Part shown: piece after piece, positions 43,751 through 54,115 of the stretch | How positions within the stretch are numbered: the stretch's first letter is position 1 | How the letters are laid out: every line of letters starts with the position of its first letter | Assembly (NCBI GenBank): GCA_030247855.1 | Contig: JAPDRN010000180.1 | Span: 1-60,202 of the forward strand | From: Knufia peltigerae | Lineage: Eukaryota; Ascomycota; Eurotiomycetes; Chaetothyriales; Trichomeriaceae | Length of the DNA stretch: 60,202 nt | Direction of reading: 5' to 3' | Notes under the pieces: generated by a model | The model's database searches: none | What the model saw: only the letters and a program-made list of their open reading frames with translations | Told to the model about the DNA's origin: nothing | Made by a program: the position numbers and the translations under genes

Positions 43751-44886
43751 GTGGGAAAGGGAGGGGAGGTCCTTTGTATGGGACCGATCCAAGTGATTTG
43801 TTCGCGGGGAAAGAGAGTCGCCCATTCAATGGCTATCCACCATGCACTCACTGGTGGTCAGGTATGTTCGTGATGGTAGCTTTATACTTGAGGGGAAGCA
43901 AGTTTTGAGAGAATGGGATAAAAAGAACAAAATCAACCAAATCGAATGGCCTTATGCCATTAGACAGATTGTCAAACAGAAATTGTCACGTAGTATTAAA
44001 TAGTACTTGACAACCCAGATGAAATAAGAAAAAACCAATGCGCAAAGGTCAACACCCAGCTTCGCCATCTTTGCATCGTCTTCACTCTGTACGGAAGAAT
44101 CTGTGGTCTGGTATCTGCTCGCTCTAGTGTTGACCTGAACGAGCTCATCTTTCTCATTCGCCAGTGTCAGTGTAAGTAAAGGGCCCAGCCTTGTCTGACA
44201 AAGATACAAGTAGATCCGCACATGTCAGCCTTGTTGGTTAGTAACCACTTCGTCGAAGGCGGGTTGATACAATTCGTCTTTTCTCTACCGCGTACCATCC
44301 GAATTTGATCGAGCAAGTATACGAGGAATACGAAGTGAGATTCCCTTTGTGTGGTCTCCCATAAAACTTAATTTTTTCATTATTGGGACAAAAACACCGT
44401 GCAACATTACTCCCGTCAAGAACCGGAACACTTCGGCTCGATCCCATGTCATGCTCACCTGAGCCTCCGCGAGAGAAATAACCCTCATCGAAACTAAAAC
44501 TCCCTCATATAGAAGGAAGAAATACCTCCTCACAGACATCATTTCTATTTATCCCTAGCGTCGCATTGCCATCCATCTGTATCTAGTCCGTAATCTCTTG
44601 GGCGGGTACTTGAATCGTTTCGACTACAATTACCTTCATCGTCACTACCCGTGTCGGCCCGTTCGGTTAGGATTGTCCCGCATATATTCACACTCAAAAA
44701 GATAACATACCTAGGTATTGTCGCCACCATCAGTACGCTCAAGGAATTTATATTCAACAAGGACGCGTTTGAGGCCCGTATCGAACCGACCGACCGACCA
44801 CAACAACAAACCTATTGACAGACAAAAACAACATAACCTTGGTTGGCCACTGATACTTGTCAACTACTGTCAAAAACCAAAAAAAA
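43751..44886. other. Intergenic region
   Basis: This 1.1 kb between a transporter 3' end and a small gene contains no supported gene. The last 180 bp are A/C-rich (repeated GACCGACC and ACAACAACAAA) and are probably the 5' leader of the gene at 44887. Confidence 0.45.
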
Positions 44887-45315
44887 ATGACCGACAAGAT
44901 TCAACACGCTACCGACCAAGTGGTCGGGAGTATCGAATCTGGAATCCACCGGATCCACGGAGCCGGGGATGCGATCCGTGGGACCGCCATGGAGGCGCTC
45001 GACAAGGTCCTGCACAGCCGTGAAGGTGAAGAGAGAGACCGAGAGATCGCGGAGAGAGGTAGAGCGGAGATGGAGACGGCCGGGGAGTGGGAACGTGACG
45101 GATCGAGGTCGAAGTTGCAGGCCCGCCGAAGGTCGACCAGCAGGAGCGGCGCCGGGGTCGGTGAAGGTTCACACCTGGCCCAGTCGAGGATCAGGGGGGC
45201 GGAGGACGCCTCGAATCTGTCGTCGCCCGAGGAGGAAATGAAGAAGACGGACACGACAATCGGGTCGCAAAAGGGTGATGGATTAAAGGCCGCGAGGTTG
45301 GCCATGAAGGAGTGA
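44887..45315 (+). CDS. Small hydrophilic conserved fungal protein
   Basis: A single exon of 142 residues from the ATG that follows an A-run (44887). The N-terminal part (MTDKIQHATDQVVGSIESG and IHRIHGAGDAIRGTAMEALDKV) resembles a conserved fungal module that somewhat recalls CsbD/LEA-like stress proteins: short amphipathic helices with Gly breaks. The rest is highly charged (Arg/Glu/Ser), without membrane or signal segments. Function is unknown; a stress-related or disordered role is a guess. The conserved first 45 residues and clean start support it as a real gene. Confidence 0.7.
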   Translation: MTDKIQHATDQVVGSIESGIHRIHGAGDAIRGTAMEALDKVLHSREGEERDREIAERGRAEMETAGEWERDGSRSKLQARRRSTSRSGAGVGEGSHLAQSRIRGAEDASNLSSPEEEMKKTDTTIGSQKGDGLKAARLAMKE

Positions 45316-46326
45316 TACCCCTACCTGAACTTGAACTAAGAGAGTGTCGAGCGTCACGATGGGAACGGAGGAGGAGGACGACGACGACGACGGAGGGTGA
45401 AAGACCAAAGGGGCCAACCTGATGATAGGGTTTTGAGAGGGCGTAACGAGAGGTTGTGGTTGTATTGTATATCGTATTCCCGAGGATCGAGAATGAGAAT
45501 CGTCACAGTTGAAGGTCGTCCATCTCATCATGATGGTTTTCTTGGTCAGATATTCCTCTTACTCGTGACTTCTTGCACACCATGAACTTTGGTCATTGCT
45601 TAGTAATTTTTCTCCCCCTTCAGTACTGAGTAGATTCACTTGATGAAAAAACCATCTGCCGAACAATGCAACGTACAGCCAGGGACAAAAGGTCTCGTAC
45701 ATACCCTAGACATAATCCCCCCCGGCTATGATGATAATTGTACATGGGGCTTAGCTGGCTATAATATCATACCCCCGCACATTAGTCCTTAGCCTGTCGA
45801 TCCATACACCCCTATTGGCATTGCCTGATACTCCCGTACTATTGTGGCTCTTCCCAAACAAACATGGTTGGTTCCAGGGATTCCTTTCCAAGCCCTCGAA
45901 AAGCTGGCATTTTCCCACCCATCATGAACCCCCCCTGTCTTGAATGTCTATCTATCCTTGTCATTTCACCATTCAAATGAATCACACAACAATTGGGAAA
46001 CGGGCATGATCGGTGGTCCAGCCGACGATTGCAATCCCACCCCCTCTCTCCTTTCCCCCCTCCCTCACTAGGACCGGAGACAGGCCGTGTTGTGTGTGGT
46101 TGGGTTTGGGAAGGTATATACAACCACTCGGTTCACTCACCTTTCATGTATACCTTCGTAGAATCGTAATGCAACTGACATTCCATCCTTCTGTTGTTCA
46201 AATCAAGACTCTCCTGTCCCGTGGAAGATCTTCACGTTCGAGTGCTCGTTTGTGAGTGTCACGTTGTGGATTCGTCCGATCTTCCAGTACAAGTGCAAGC
46301 GCTCCTCTCCCTCCTTTCGTGTCGAC
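45316..46326. other. Intergenic region before the permease gene
   Basis: This 1.0 kb contains no supported gene. A TATATA box at 46115-46120 lies about 207 bp upstream of the permease ATG. The sequence before it is pyrimidine-rich. A GAC/GAG-rich tract at 45366-45395 follows the small gene. Confidence 0.45.
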
Positions 46327-48200
46327 ATGGAGAAATATACACCCACCGAACTTGAACACGAACATGAACATCAAGAAAACAAGAGTCTAGAGGTATGTCG
46401 ATCTGATCTCGAGTTTCGAAAATTGAACCTTTCAAACACCCAAAAATCACCCCGTGATGATGATGCTGCGATGGCTAAACGACCCGCCTCGGGTAAATCC
46501 AGATCCAACCAAAGGCGTCACCGTCATCGAGCCTCGACCGTGATCAAGATGCCGAGCTCGAACTCCAAAAGAGGAATCGAAAACTCAACCGTCGACTCGA
46601 CATCCGCATCCTCCCGTTGTGCTGTTGGGTCTACCTCCTCAACTTCCTCGACCGAGGCAACATCGGCAACTCCAAAGTCCTCAACAGCGAGACGGGAGAC
46701 GACCTCCTCCAACAGACCGCCATGAGCGCAAGTGACTACGCCATCACCGTGACTCTGTTCTCCCTGGCCTATACCGTCTTCGAGGTACCCTCGAACTGGG
46801 TCATGAAACATTACGTCCGACCTTCGTTGTGGCTGGGCATCTTGTTGTTGGCTTGGGGGGCCTTGACCATCGGGTTCGCCGGGGTACACAATTATGCCAC
46901 CGTCGTCGTGCTGAGATTTTTGATCGGCATGTTCGAAGCGGGATTCTTTCCTGGTACGTACGATGCATACCGCGTTCGCATGCCCTTCCCAAAGTCTTCG
47001 TTCCCCCCCTGTACGTACATGTTCGTGGTTGAGTAAATGGCTGACCTCAACAGGGATCGTATATTTCATCACAATATGGTATCAGTACAACGAAAGAGCG
47101 GTCCGGATCGCCCTCGTAGTTGCGTTTTGTAATCTCGCCGGAGCTTTCGGTGGTGCCATTGCCTACGGAGTAGGAAATATCAATGGAGCTGCAGGTTTAG
47201 TAAGTACCTCTCATCTCACCTCACCTCACCTCACTTCACCCCTCAAACCAAACCTTTCTGCTGACTTTGGGTTTTGTTGTTCAACAGCAAGGATTCAGAT
47301 GGCTCTTCATCATTGAAGGAATCATCACCATTATTAGCGCTTTCTTCCTCTTCTTCTTCCTACCAGATTATCCTGCCCGAGCAAGGTGGCTGAGCGAAGA
47401 TGACAAACGATTCGCCGAGGACCGTCTCATCGAGAGAGGAGGAGGATACAATCGTGACCACGCGTCGAGGAGAGAAGTTCTCGAGACTTTTTTCAGTCCG
47501 AGGATGTTGGCTCATTATATTGCATACGTAAGTGTTTTTTTCCTTGGCGAGAATACATACCACTCGGTTGTACGACTGTACTCTGTACTGACCAAAGGCT
47601 GTTCGATTTCAAACGCAGATAGCAGACGTCGTCCCCCAAGGAAGTTTCACATTCTTCACACCCACCATCGTCAAAGGGTTAGGGTACACTTCGATCCACG
47701 CCCAACTCCTCACCGTCCCGCCGTGGTGCGTCGGCTTCGTCGTGGCCATCACGCTCTCGTACAGCGCGGATCGGTTCAACGCGAGGGGGATGCACGTCAC
47801 CGTGGCCTCGCTCGTCGGCGGCGCCGGGTGGCTCGCGGCGGGATTGTTGCCCCACGATGCCTACGTCAAACGGTACGGCTGCCTGTGTCTCGCGGCGTGC
47901 GGAGCGTTCCCCTCGGCCCCTTCCATGACCAACTGGGTCACGTGTAACACGCCCAGCCTGCTCACCATCCCTTTCGCCGTGGCCCTGCACAATTCGTCCG
48001 CGGGCATCGGGCAGATCATCGCCCAGTGGATCTGGAAGGCGGGCGAGGAGAAGCAAGGCTACCCCACGGGGAACTTTACCTGCGCGGCTTGTAGCTTCTT
48101 CGTGGCCGCCGTCATGACCGGGCTGAGGTGGTGGTACGGGAGGATGAATAGGAAGGGGGCATTGGACGCCAGTGGACAGCCTAGAGTTTGGGTTTATTGA
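46327..48200 (+). CDS. Dal5-type MFS permease (anion:cation symporter, allantoate/organic anion)
   Basis: Five exons (46327-46392, 46503-46953, 47054-47199, 47288-47527, 47619-48200) encode 494 residues. Family marks: LNRRLDIRILPLCCWVYLLNFLDRGNIGN in helix 1, TLFSLAYTVFEVPSNW, GFAGVHNYATVVVLRFLIGMFEAGFFPG, WYQYNERAVRIALV, GFRWLFIIEG, and FTPTIVKGLGYTSIHAQLLTVPPW. This is the ACS family that includes Dal5 (allantoate/ureidosuccinate), nicotinate and biotin/pantothenate carriers; the substrate here is unresolved. The N-terminal tail is His/Glu-rich (ELEHEHEHQ). Intron 1 (110 nt) and intron 4 (91 nt) are longer than average; intron 4 contains one copy of the intergenic 9-mer variant (47579-47587). 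Confidence 0.92.
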
Positions 48201-48974
48201 GGTTGAGGTAGAGACCGACACTGAGATTGAGGTCGGGAAGGTGACCTCGAGATTGACATTATGACCAAGAAACGACAAAATGAACGTACCACATACGACT
48301 TTACCGGAACCTGGTGATTGTTGATGATGTGTGTGGAAAGATCAAGCAAGGAAAAAGTGTGGGTAACATCACCGATGAGCGAGACACATGAGCTGTCGAG
48401 GGGATGAGTATGTTCAGGTCCGTATTACGCATCGGAAATACGATCATGCAAGTTGGTACCTAGGTCCAGTTTGAATTGGCTTGTCATAGTACAGTGTATG
48501 CTCAAGAAGATGAATTGAGAAGGAAAAGGTTGGTGTCTTCATCCCTACGTAATGTGGATATGTGCTGCACCGTAGAATGATATCTTGAAGTCATCCACAA
48601 TTCCTCGTGAACCTCCTCCACTTGCCCATTATGGAAATCATGGGGTACGAAGGTACTGAGCTGGTACTCGTATGGATTCTGGTCTAGATGCAGCCAGGAC
48701 TCTACGCAGCGCACACACACATGTACACATACAACTCAATACTTGTCGAACGCATTCGAATCATCATCAATGTGGGCCAAACGAACAAGACGCATAGAAA
48801 CCGAGTTCGGATAGTATTGTAACAGACAAATTACATTTTCCTTTTGTTCATTGTCATGTCACAAAAACACCCAGTAAATTGGCAATATTCATGACGTCCG
48901 TACTGGTAGGATCACGTCAAACCTCCCTCCACCTTTTCCAATACATTGGATACACCTCGCCAAAGTCACACACC

Positions 48975-49038
<64 letters not shown>

Positions 49039-49085
49039 GTCTGTCATCATGTCTCATGCTACCAATACCACCAAAAAGCAAACAT
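48201..49085. other. Intergenic region between permease and P450
   Basis: No gene is supported in these 885 bp. They contain the 56-bp (CT)n tract at 48979-49034, very close to the P450 stop codon. Confidence 0.5.
48979..49034. repeat. (CT)n microsatellite
   Basis: An uninterrupted 56-bp CT run, 28 units, immediately 3' of the P450 coding region on the opposite strand (where it reads as AG). It is likely length-variable between isolates. Confidence 0.95.
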
Positions 49086-50855
49086 CTACTCCCCAAGTTC
49101 AGCCTTCTTGGCCAACCAAATCTCATCAATCAATGCCTTCTTCTTCTCCGACCTGGGAGTGATCTCACACTCAAAAGGTTGAGGGATCGTCATCCAACCT
49201 GGCACCATTGCCGAGTTTGGTTCGATGGCCTTTCCATCCGGGCCGACCTTTTTGGAGATGTTGAAGGCCCACAGTACCCGCGCGATGTTGAGGAACAAAG
49301 ACTTTTCGGCCACGTGCACGCCGGGGCAGACCCGCCTCCCCGCCCCGTAGGACCAGTGGTCACGTTCGTTGGGGTTGGCGATGTTCAGGTAGGCGGCGGC
49401 GGGGAGGTCGTAGCCCAAAAACCGTTCCGGCATGAATTCTTCAGGTTTATCCCATAGCTCCGGGTCGTAGTTGATGGCCCTGTAAAGACTTCTAGTTAGT
49501 ATCTCTCGGATCTTTGACGCAAGAAAAACAAAACAAAAATAAAAAAAACGAGAGGACATAGATTGTGGTGTGTGTGTGTGTGTGTGTAAGTATTTCACGC
49601 TCGCATGTACTTACCACCAATTCAAAACAACAACGGTATCCTTGGGGATGAAATATCCATTGTACCAATCGTCCGCGGTGGTGTAGTGCTGGATGCCAAA
49701 CTTGTTCGGTGGACGCATGCGCAGCAACTCCTTGATGATGGCACGGAGATAAGGCAGGTTCGGTTCGTCGGCCCAGTCTGGCAACCTCTCAAAGCCCACG
49801 ACGCGGTCAATCTCCTCTTGGGCCTTCTTCATCACGCGCTGGTTGCCGGTCATGTTGAGGATGAACGAATTGAGGTACGCCGACGTCGTCTCGGAGCCGG
49901 CCTCGACGAGACCGCCGGTCTGGTATGCGGCCTGGAGTTCGTCGAGCCCCACCTTGTTTGGGTCACTGAGATAAAAGTCCTTTGCGAAGCAAGGGTTGGC
50001 TTTGCCCTCGTCGACCTCCTTCTTCAGGTCTCCCCACAGGCCCAGGTAGACGACCGAGTCGTGCTTGAAGCACTTCTCGCCGAACTTGCGCCAGTTGCCA
50101 AACATCCACTGCGGGAAGTACCGGAGGGACGGGAACGTGTCGACCAAGAAGGCGCCCGGGGTCGAGAAGAGTTGGAGGTTGTTGACGACCGTGTAGATCT
50201 TCTTGGTCAGGGCACCGTTCCAGTCCTTTTGCCGGTGGCCGTACGCGACAGTCATGATGACGCTGTTCGAGTACCGTCGGTTGTGGTCGTAAAAGTGCTC
50301 CGGGTCGTGGAGGAGGTCGTACATGAGCTGCTTGGACTCCAGGTCCTGGACGGGCTGGTAACTCGTCGAGACGTTGATGTTGAGGAGGGCGTGGGCGATC
50401 TTGCGGACCACCCGGTACCGCGGACCGTAGGCCATGAAGAGCTGGCGGCGCCCGGCCGAGGCCACGTCGCTGGCGAGGGGCGCCGGCGGGCGCGAAGAGT
50501 AGATGCCCGACTTCTTGTCCATGAGCTCCTTGACCGCGGTCGGGGACGACAGGTAGACGTAGTCCGAGCCGCCCATGCGGGTGTAAAAGACGTCGCCGTA
50601 CTGCTTGGCCCACTTCATGGCCTGGAACCGAAAGGTCTCGGCATTGGAGAGTTCAAAATAATTGCCCAAAAACGGTAGACCAGGCGGACCCGGCGGAAGA
50701 TGTTTGCGTCGTGAATCTTTGAGGGAGTTGGGCGTGACCCAGAAGTAGAATCCCAGGGCGAAGAGGATGGGGAAGGCCACGAAGCCGACAAGGGCGAGAC
50801 GCCATGTCGGGATGGCGTCTAAATGTAGCGTCGAGAGGATCTGATGTGAGGCCAT
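49086..50855 (-). CDS. Cytochrome P450 monooxygenase
   Basis: Exons 50855-49615 and 49479-49086 give 544 residues. A membrane anchor lies at about 20-42 (ALVGFVAFPILFALGFYFWV), followed by the PPGPPGLPFLGN hinge. The I-helix AGSETT (319-324), ExxR (E376-R379, in KELLRMRPPN), PERF (about 432-435) and the heme loop YGAGRRVCPG with Cys465 are all intact; the usual first Phe of the heme motif is Tyr. It is an ER-bound monooxygenase using NADPH-P450 reductase; the substrate cannot be inferred. The 135-nt intron is longer than its neighbours because of a (GT)n run. The start is the first ATG; upstream codons are open to 50918 but lack ATG. Confidence 0.94.
49568..49587. repeat. (GT)n microsatellite inside the P450 intron
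   Basis: A 20-bp GT run within the 135-nt intron 49480-49614. It accounts for part of the unusual intron length. Confidence 0.9.
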
Positions 50856-51680
50856 CTTGAGGGGGTTGTCGTCGTCGTCGTCGGTCCTGAGGGACTGAAG
50901 ACTGAAGATGTAAGACAAGGATCAGTAGGAAACAAATGGGAAAAGAAATAGCACAACAATATCACGATCAATCAAGGCAAGTTCAACTCCACATACTGAG
51001 AGCATCTCCCACAAATTGGAACATTATCCACATTAGACCAAAAGGTGCCATTGCGTGGTGGTGGTGGCCAATTCGTACTTGTACGTGCTGGTCCCGAATT
51101 GTGTGGTTGTCGGGGTTGTTGGAGTCAGAGGGTTTTTGCCCAGATTTCCCCATGTCTTCGCGCTGCGTTACTCCGTAGAGGTGGATGGGATGACGGGTTG
51201 AATGGGTGCCAGAATTGATGGCTGGACTGCCTCCACATCCCAAACAAAATGGGGTTCAATGGGCTCGACTTACCGCCCGTGCTCACATACTCGTGTCCCT
51301 CGCATGGGGTTTCATAGTCAGCAGTACAACAGCCATTTCTATTGGAGAACAAGGTCATCAACCATCATACTTCGAATCGGGCAAGTCGTATGATGTTTCA
51401 TGGGCACGTTTTCACTGTCAACACAAACATCAATGCAGACTGCAAAAGACAACTTTTCCAAGATACAAAGCGAGCACCATAAATGGCAATGAGACTACAA
51501 CCCATCACCCAATGTTCAAAAAGATAACTCAAGTTCTACATGGAACAAGAATTGGACATGAACTGACGAAAAATAAGGTAGACTAGTGTACATGCGTCCA
51601 TTAGTGTACTCCTCCGATTACTTGCTTGCTTTGAGTGCTGCATGCGAATTACCCATCTTGATCATGGACTCGTTTTTTCT
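50856..51680. other. P450 upstream region and laccase 3' flank
   Basis: These 825 bp hold no supported gene. A TACTCCGTA site (reverse of TACGGAGTA) is at 51169-51177, about 315 bp upstream of the P450 start. Confidence 0.45.
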
Positions 51681-54115
51681 TCAGTAGCCGTGGAAGCGGT
51701 GACCAGCGTATCTCTTGTGGCTGTGACCGGTGTGTCTCTTCAAGCCAGCATAGAGCTTGTTGGACGCACCAAGGGCTTCCAAAGTAGTACGTTTCTTCAT
51801 ACCCGATTCACCCTCGGTTCTGACAGATTGAGGGTTGGCGGCCTGGTAGCTTCTCAAGGCAGAGCACTCGTCCTTGAAGGATTGCTTGGAAGTGTAAGCA
51901 GCCTTGACGATATCATCAGGTCGCTCGATAAACTGCAAAGCAAGACCATCGTCGACGTGCCACAGAATGTGGCAGTGCATCACCCACGCGCCTGGGTTGT
52001 CGGTCTGGAAACCAATGACAGTGTAACCGGCAGGGTGTCCAGGTCCGGCAGAACCTGTGAGCATGACAGTATCACGGCGCATAGGGTTCTTGAAGTTCAA
52101 GGTCGAGGTCAGGTCGCTGCTCCAAGGTCCAGTGCCTGTGCCGAGGACTGAGACATCGTGGCCGTGAATGTGCATCGGGTGGGATGCGAAGAACTGGTTC
52201 TGGATGACAAAGTAAACCCATTCGTTGGCCTGGTCAAGAACAACCGGGTTGCTGAAGGTGCTGCTGTTGGCTCCAGAGTCCAACATTTCCAAAGTGGACA
52301 GGCTGTAGTTGACGTTCATGACACCGTTGTTGAGGAACCACTGGTACACAACACCATCTGAGCTGGTTTGGACTTGAGTGACCTGACCCGCTGGGAGAGT
52401 TTGGCTAGATGATTGGAACTTGTCCGAGTCACCAGCAGGGAGAGAAACGTAAGGCACCAATGACGCAAGGGGCTCGTCAATACAGCTGGCCGCGGTGACG
52501 TTGGTGATGGGCGTGTTGGTGACTGGAGTTGAGTTTGAACCCTGGTAGTTCATGATGGCGTTTGCCGTACCAAGACCAGAGTTGGCACCACCAGAGGGAC
52601 ATCCGGTCTGAATGACAGCACGGACGTAGTAGCTTCCAATAGGTTGGTTCATCTCGACGATGACATCGTAACGCTGGCCAATGCCGATGTTGAGGTATGG
52701 GGTGGTGTAAGGCACAATCGGGACAAAATCGGCAGCAATAACAGTCAAGTTGTGTGCGTCAAAACCAACCACGTACATGTTCTGAGAAGAGCTGTCGACT
52801 TGTTAGTTTCACTGAGTCACGATATCCAGAGAGGCACTGACCTGTTAATGATGCGGAACAAGTGTTTGCGGCAAGGTGTCACAGTCCACTCGAATGGTTT
52901 GCCACCAGGTCCCACTGGGTTGATGTTCTTTCCGTTGAAGAGGGTGTTGAAAGAACCACCAGGGCCGTAGTGGGTGATGAGATCAGCTTGGGTACCGACG
53001 GCATTGGCGAAGCTACAGAGATGTTAGCGCACTGGACACGTTTGAATTAAAGTCTCGACTTACGTGTCATCAATCATGACCGTTCCCATATCAATGTCGT
53101 AGTTTGCGGTGGCAGGACCGTGAATGACGATGGGGCCACGAACACCATCTCCGTATTGAGCCAGAGCGTGGCTGTGGTACCAAGAAGTACCGTAGGAAGA
53201 TGCAAGCCAGGTGTAAGTGCGAGAGCCACCATATCCAGCAACAGCACATTCAGTGACACCGGGGACACCATCTTGGTCGTTCGTGCCAAGCTGGCGGATA
53301 CCGTGCCAATGGATGGACGTGGCATTGTCATGCAGGTTGTTAATGACAGTGACTTCAACCATGTCACCCCAGTTTGCCTCGATGACAGGGCCTGGCACTT
53401 GGCCATTCACGGTCAAAGCGACCTTGGGTGCAGTTCCGTCAAAGCTCATGGTGGTGTTGTCAATGGTCAAGGTGTACCTGACAGTTCTGCCAGTCTTGAA
53501 GCCATTTGTGTAGCAGTTGGAGCTGATGTCCTGACCTCCGCACCACTTGGATCGGTCGGCCGCGCTGTTGCAGATATCCGAGGCGTTATGGGCAGGAGTG
53601 TAGGTTGGGCATCCAGTGAAGCTGCTTGAGGTTGTCGAGGTCGGGGATCCAGATGTGGTCGAAGCCAAGGATCCGGTAGTGCTGGTCGTGTTGTAACCAT
53701 GTGCTGGTGGCGAGTATGAGCCTGTGGCCAAGGTGGTACTGCCAGTTGGCTGGCCACCGTTTCCCCAGGTAGTAGTCGATTCGGAGCCTGATGTCGTGGG
53801 CACTGAAGTTGGCAGACCAGGGCCCGAAGCACTTATGCTCCAGTCATTCCAGGGACCAACATAGTTGGTCTTCTGGTTTTCCCACTGCGAGGCCCAGTTG
53901 TTCTCGGCGCTGCTAAGATCCGCGCTGTTGATAGTGGTCGGCTTGGTCGATCCAGCATTGATGGTCGAAGGGGCGGCACAGGTGGTGATGGTAGTTGCAG
54001 GGCAGATACTGTGAACTCGGGTCGAGGTGACGGTGACGGTCACATCGGCCTCGCTATAGGTTGCTCTCGCAAGGCCGAAAGCGGCAGAGGTAAGGAAAAG
54101 AGAAACAGAACGCAT
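51681..54115 (-). CDS. Multicopper oxidase / ascomycete laccase
   Basis: Exons 54115-53064, 53012-52842 and 52791-51681 (introns of 51 and 50 nt) give 777 residues. A signal peptide is present (MRSVSLFLTSAAFGLARA). A Ser/Thr/Gly-rich low-complexity linker (about 95-168) precedes a Cys-containing segment and three cupredoxin domains. The four copper-binding motifs are present: SIHWHG (H269, H271), WYHSH (H314, H316), HPMHIHGH, and HCHILWHVDDGL, with Leu at the type-1 axial position, as in medium-to-high potential laccases. It is likely secreted or wall-associated and would oxidise phenols (including melanin precursors) while reducing O2 to water. The C-terminal tail is basic and His/Gly-rich (HTGHSHKRYAGHRFHGY). 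It is about 200 residues longer than typical laccases, mainly at the N-terminus. Confidence 0.94.

Noticed and set aside
49605..50678. 357-codon plus-strand frame inside the P450 gene
   Set aside because: Antisense shadow of the conserved P450 exon; Val/Leu/Arg/Asp-rich with no known domain.
41374..54115. Secondary-metabolite gene cluster
   Set aside because: P450, laccase and transporters are present, but there is no polyketide synthase, peptide synthetase, terpene cyclase or prenyltransferase.
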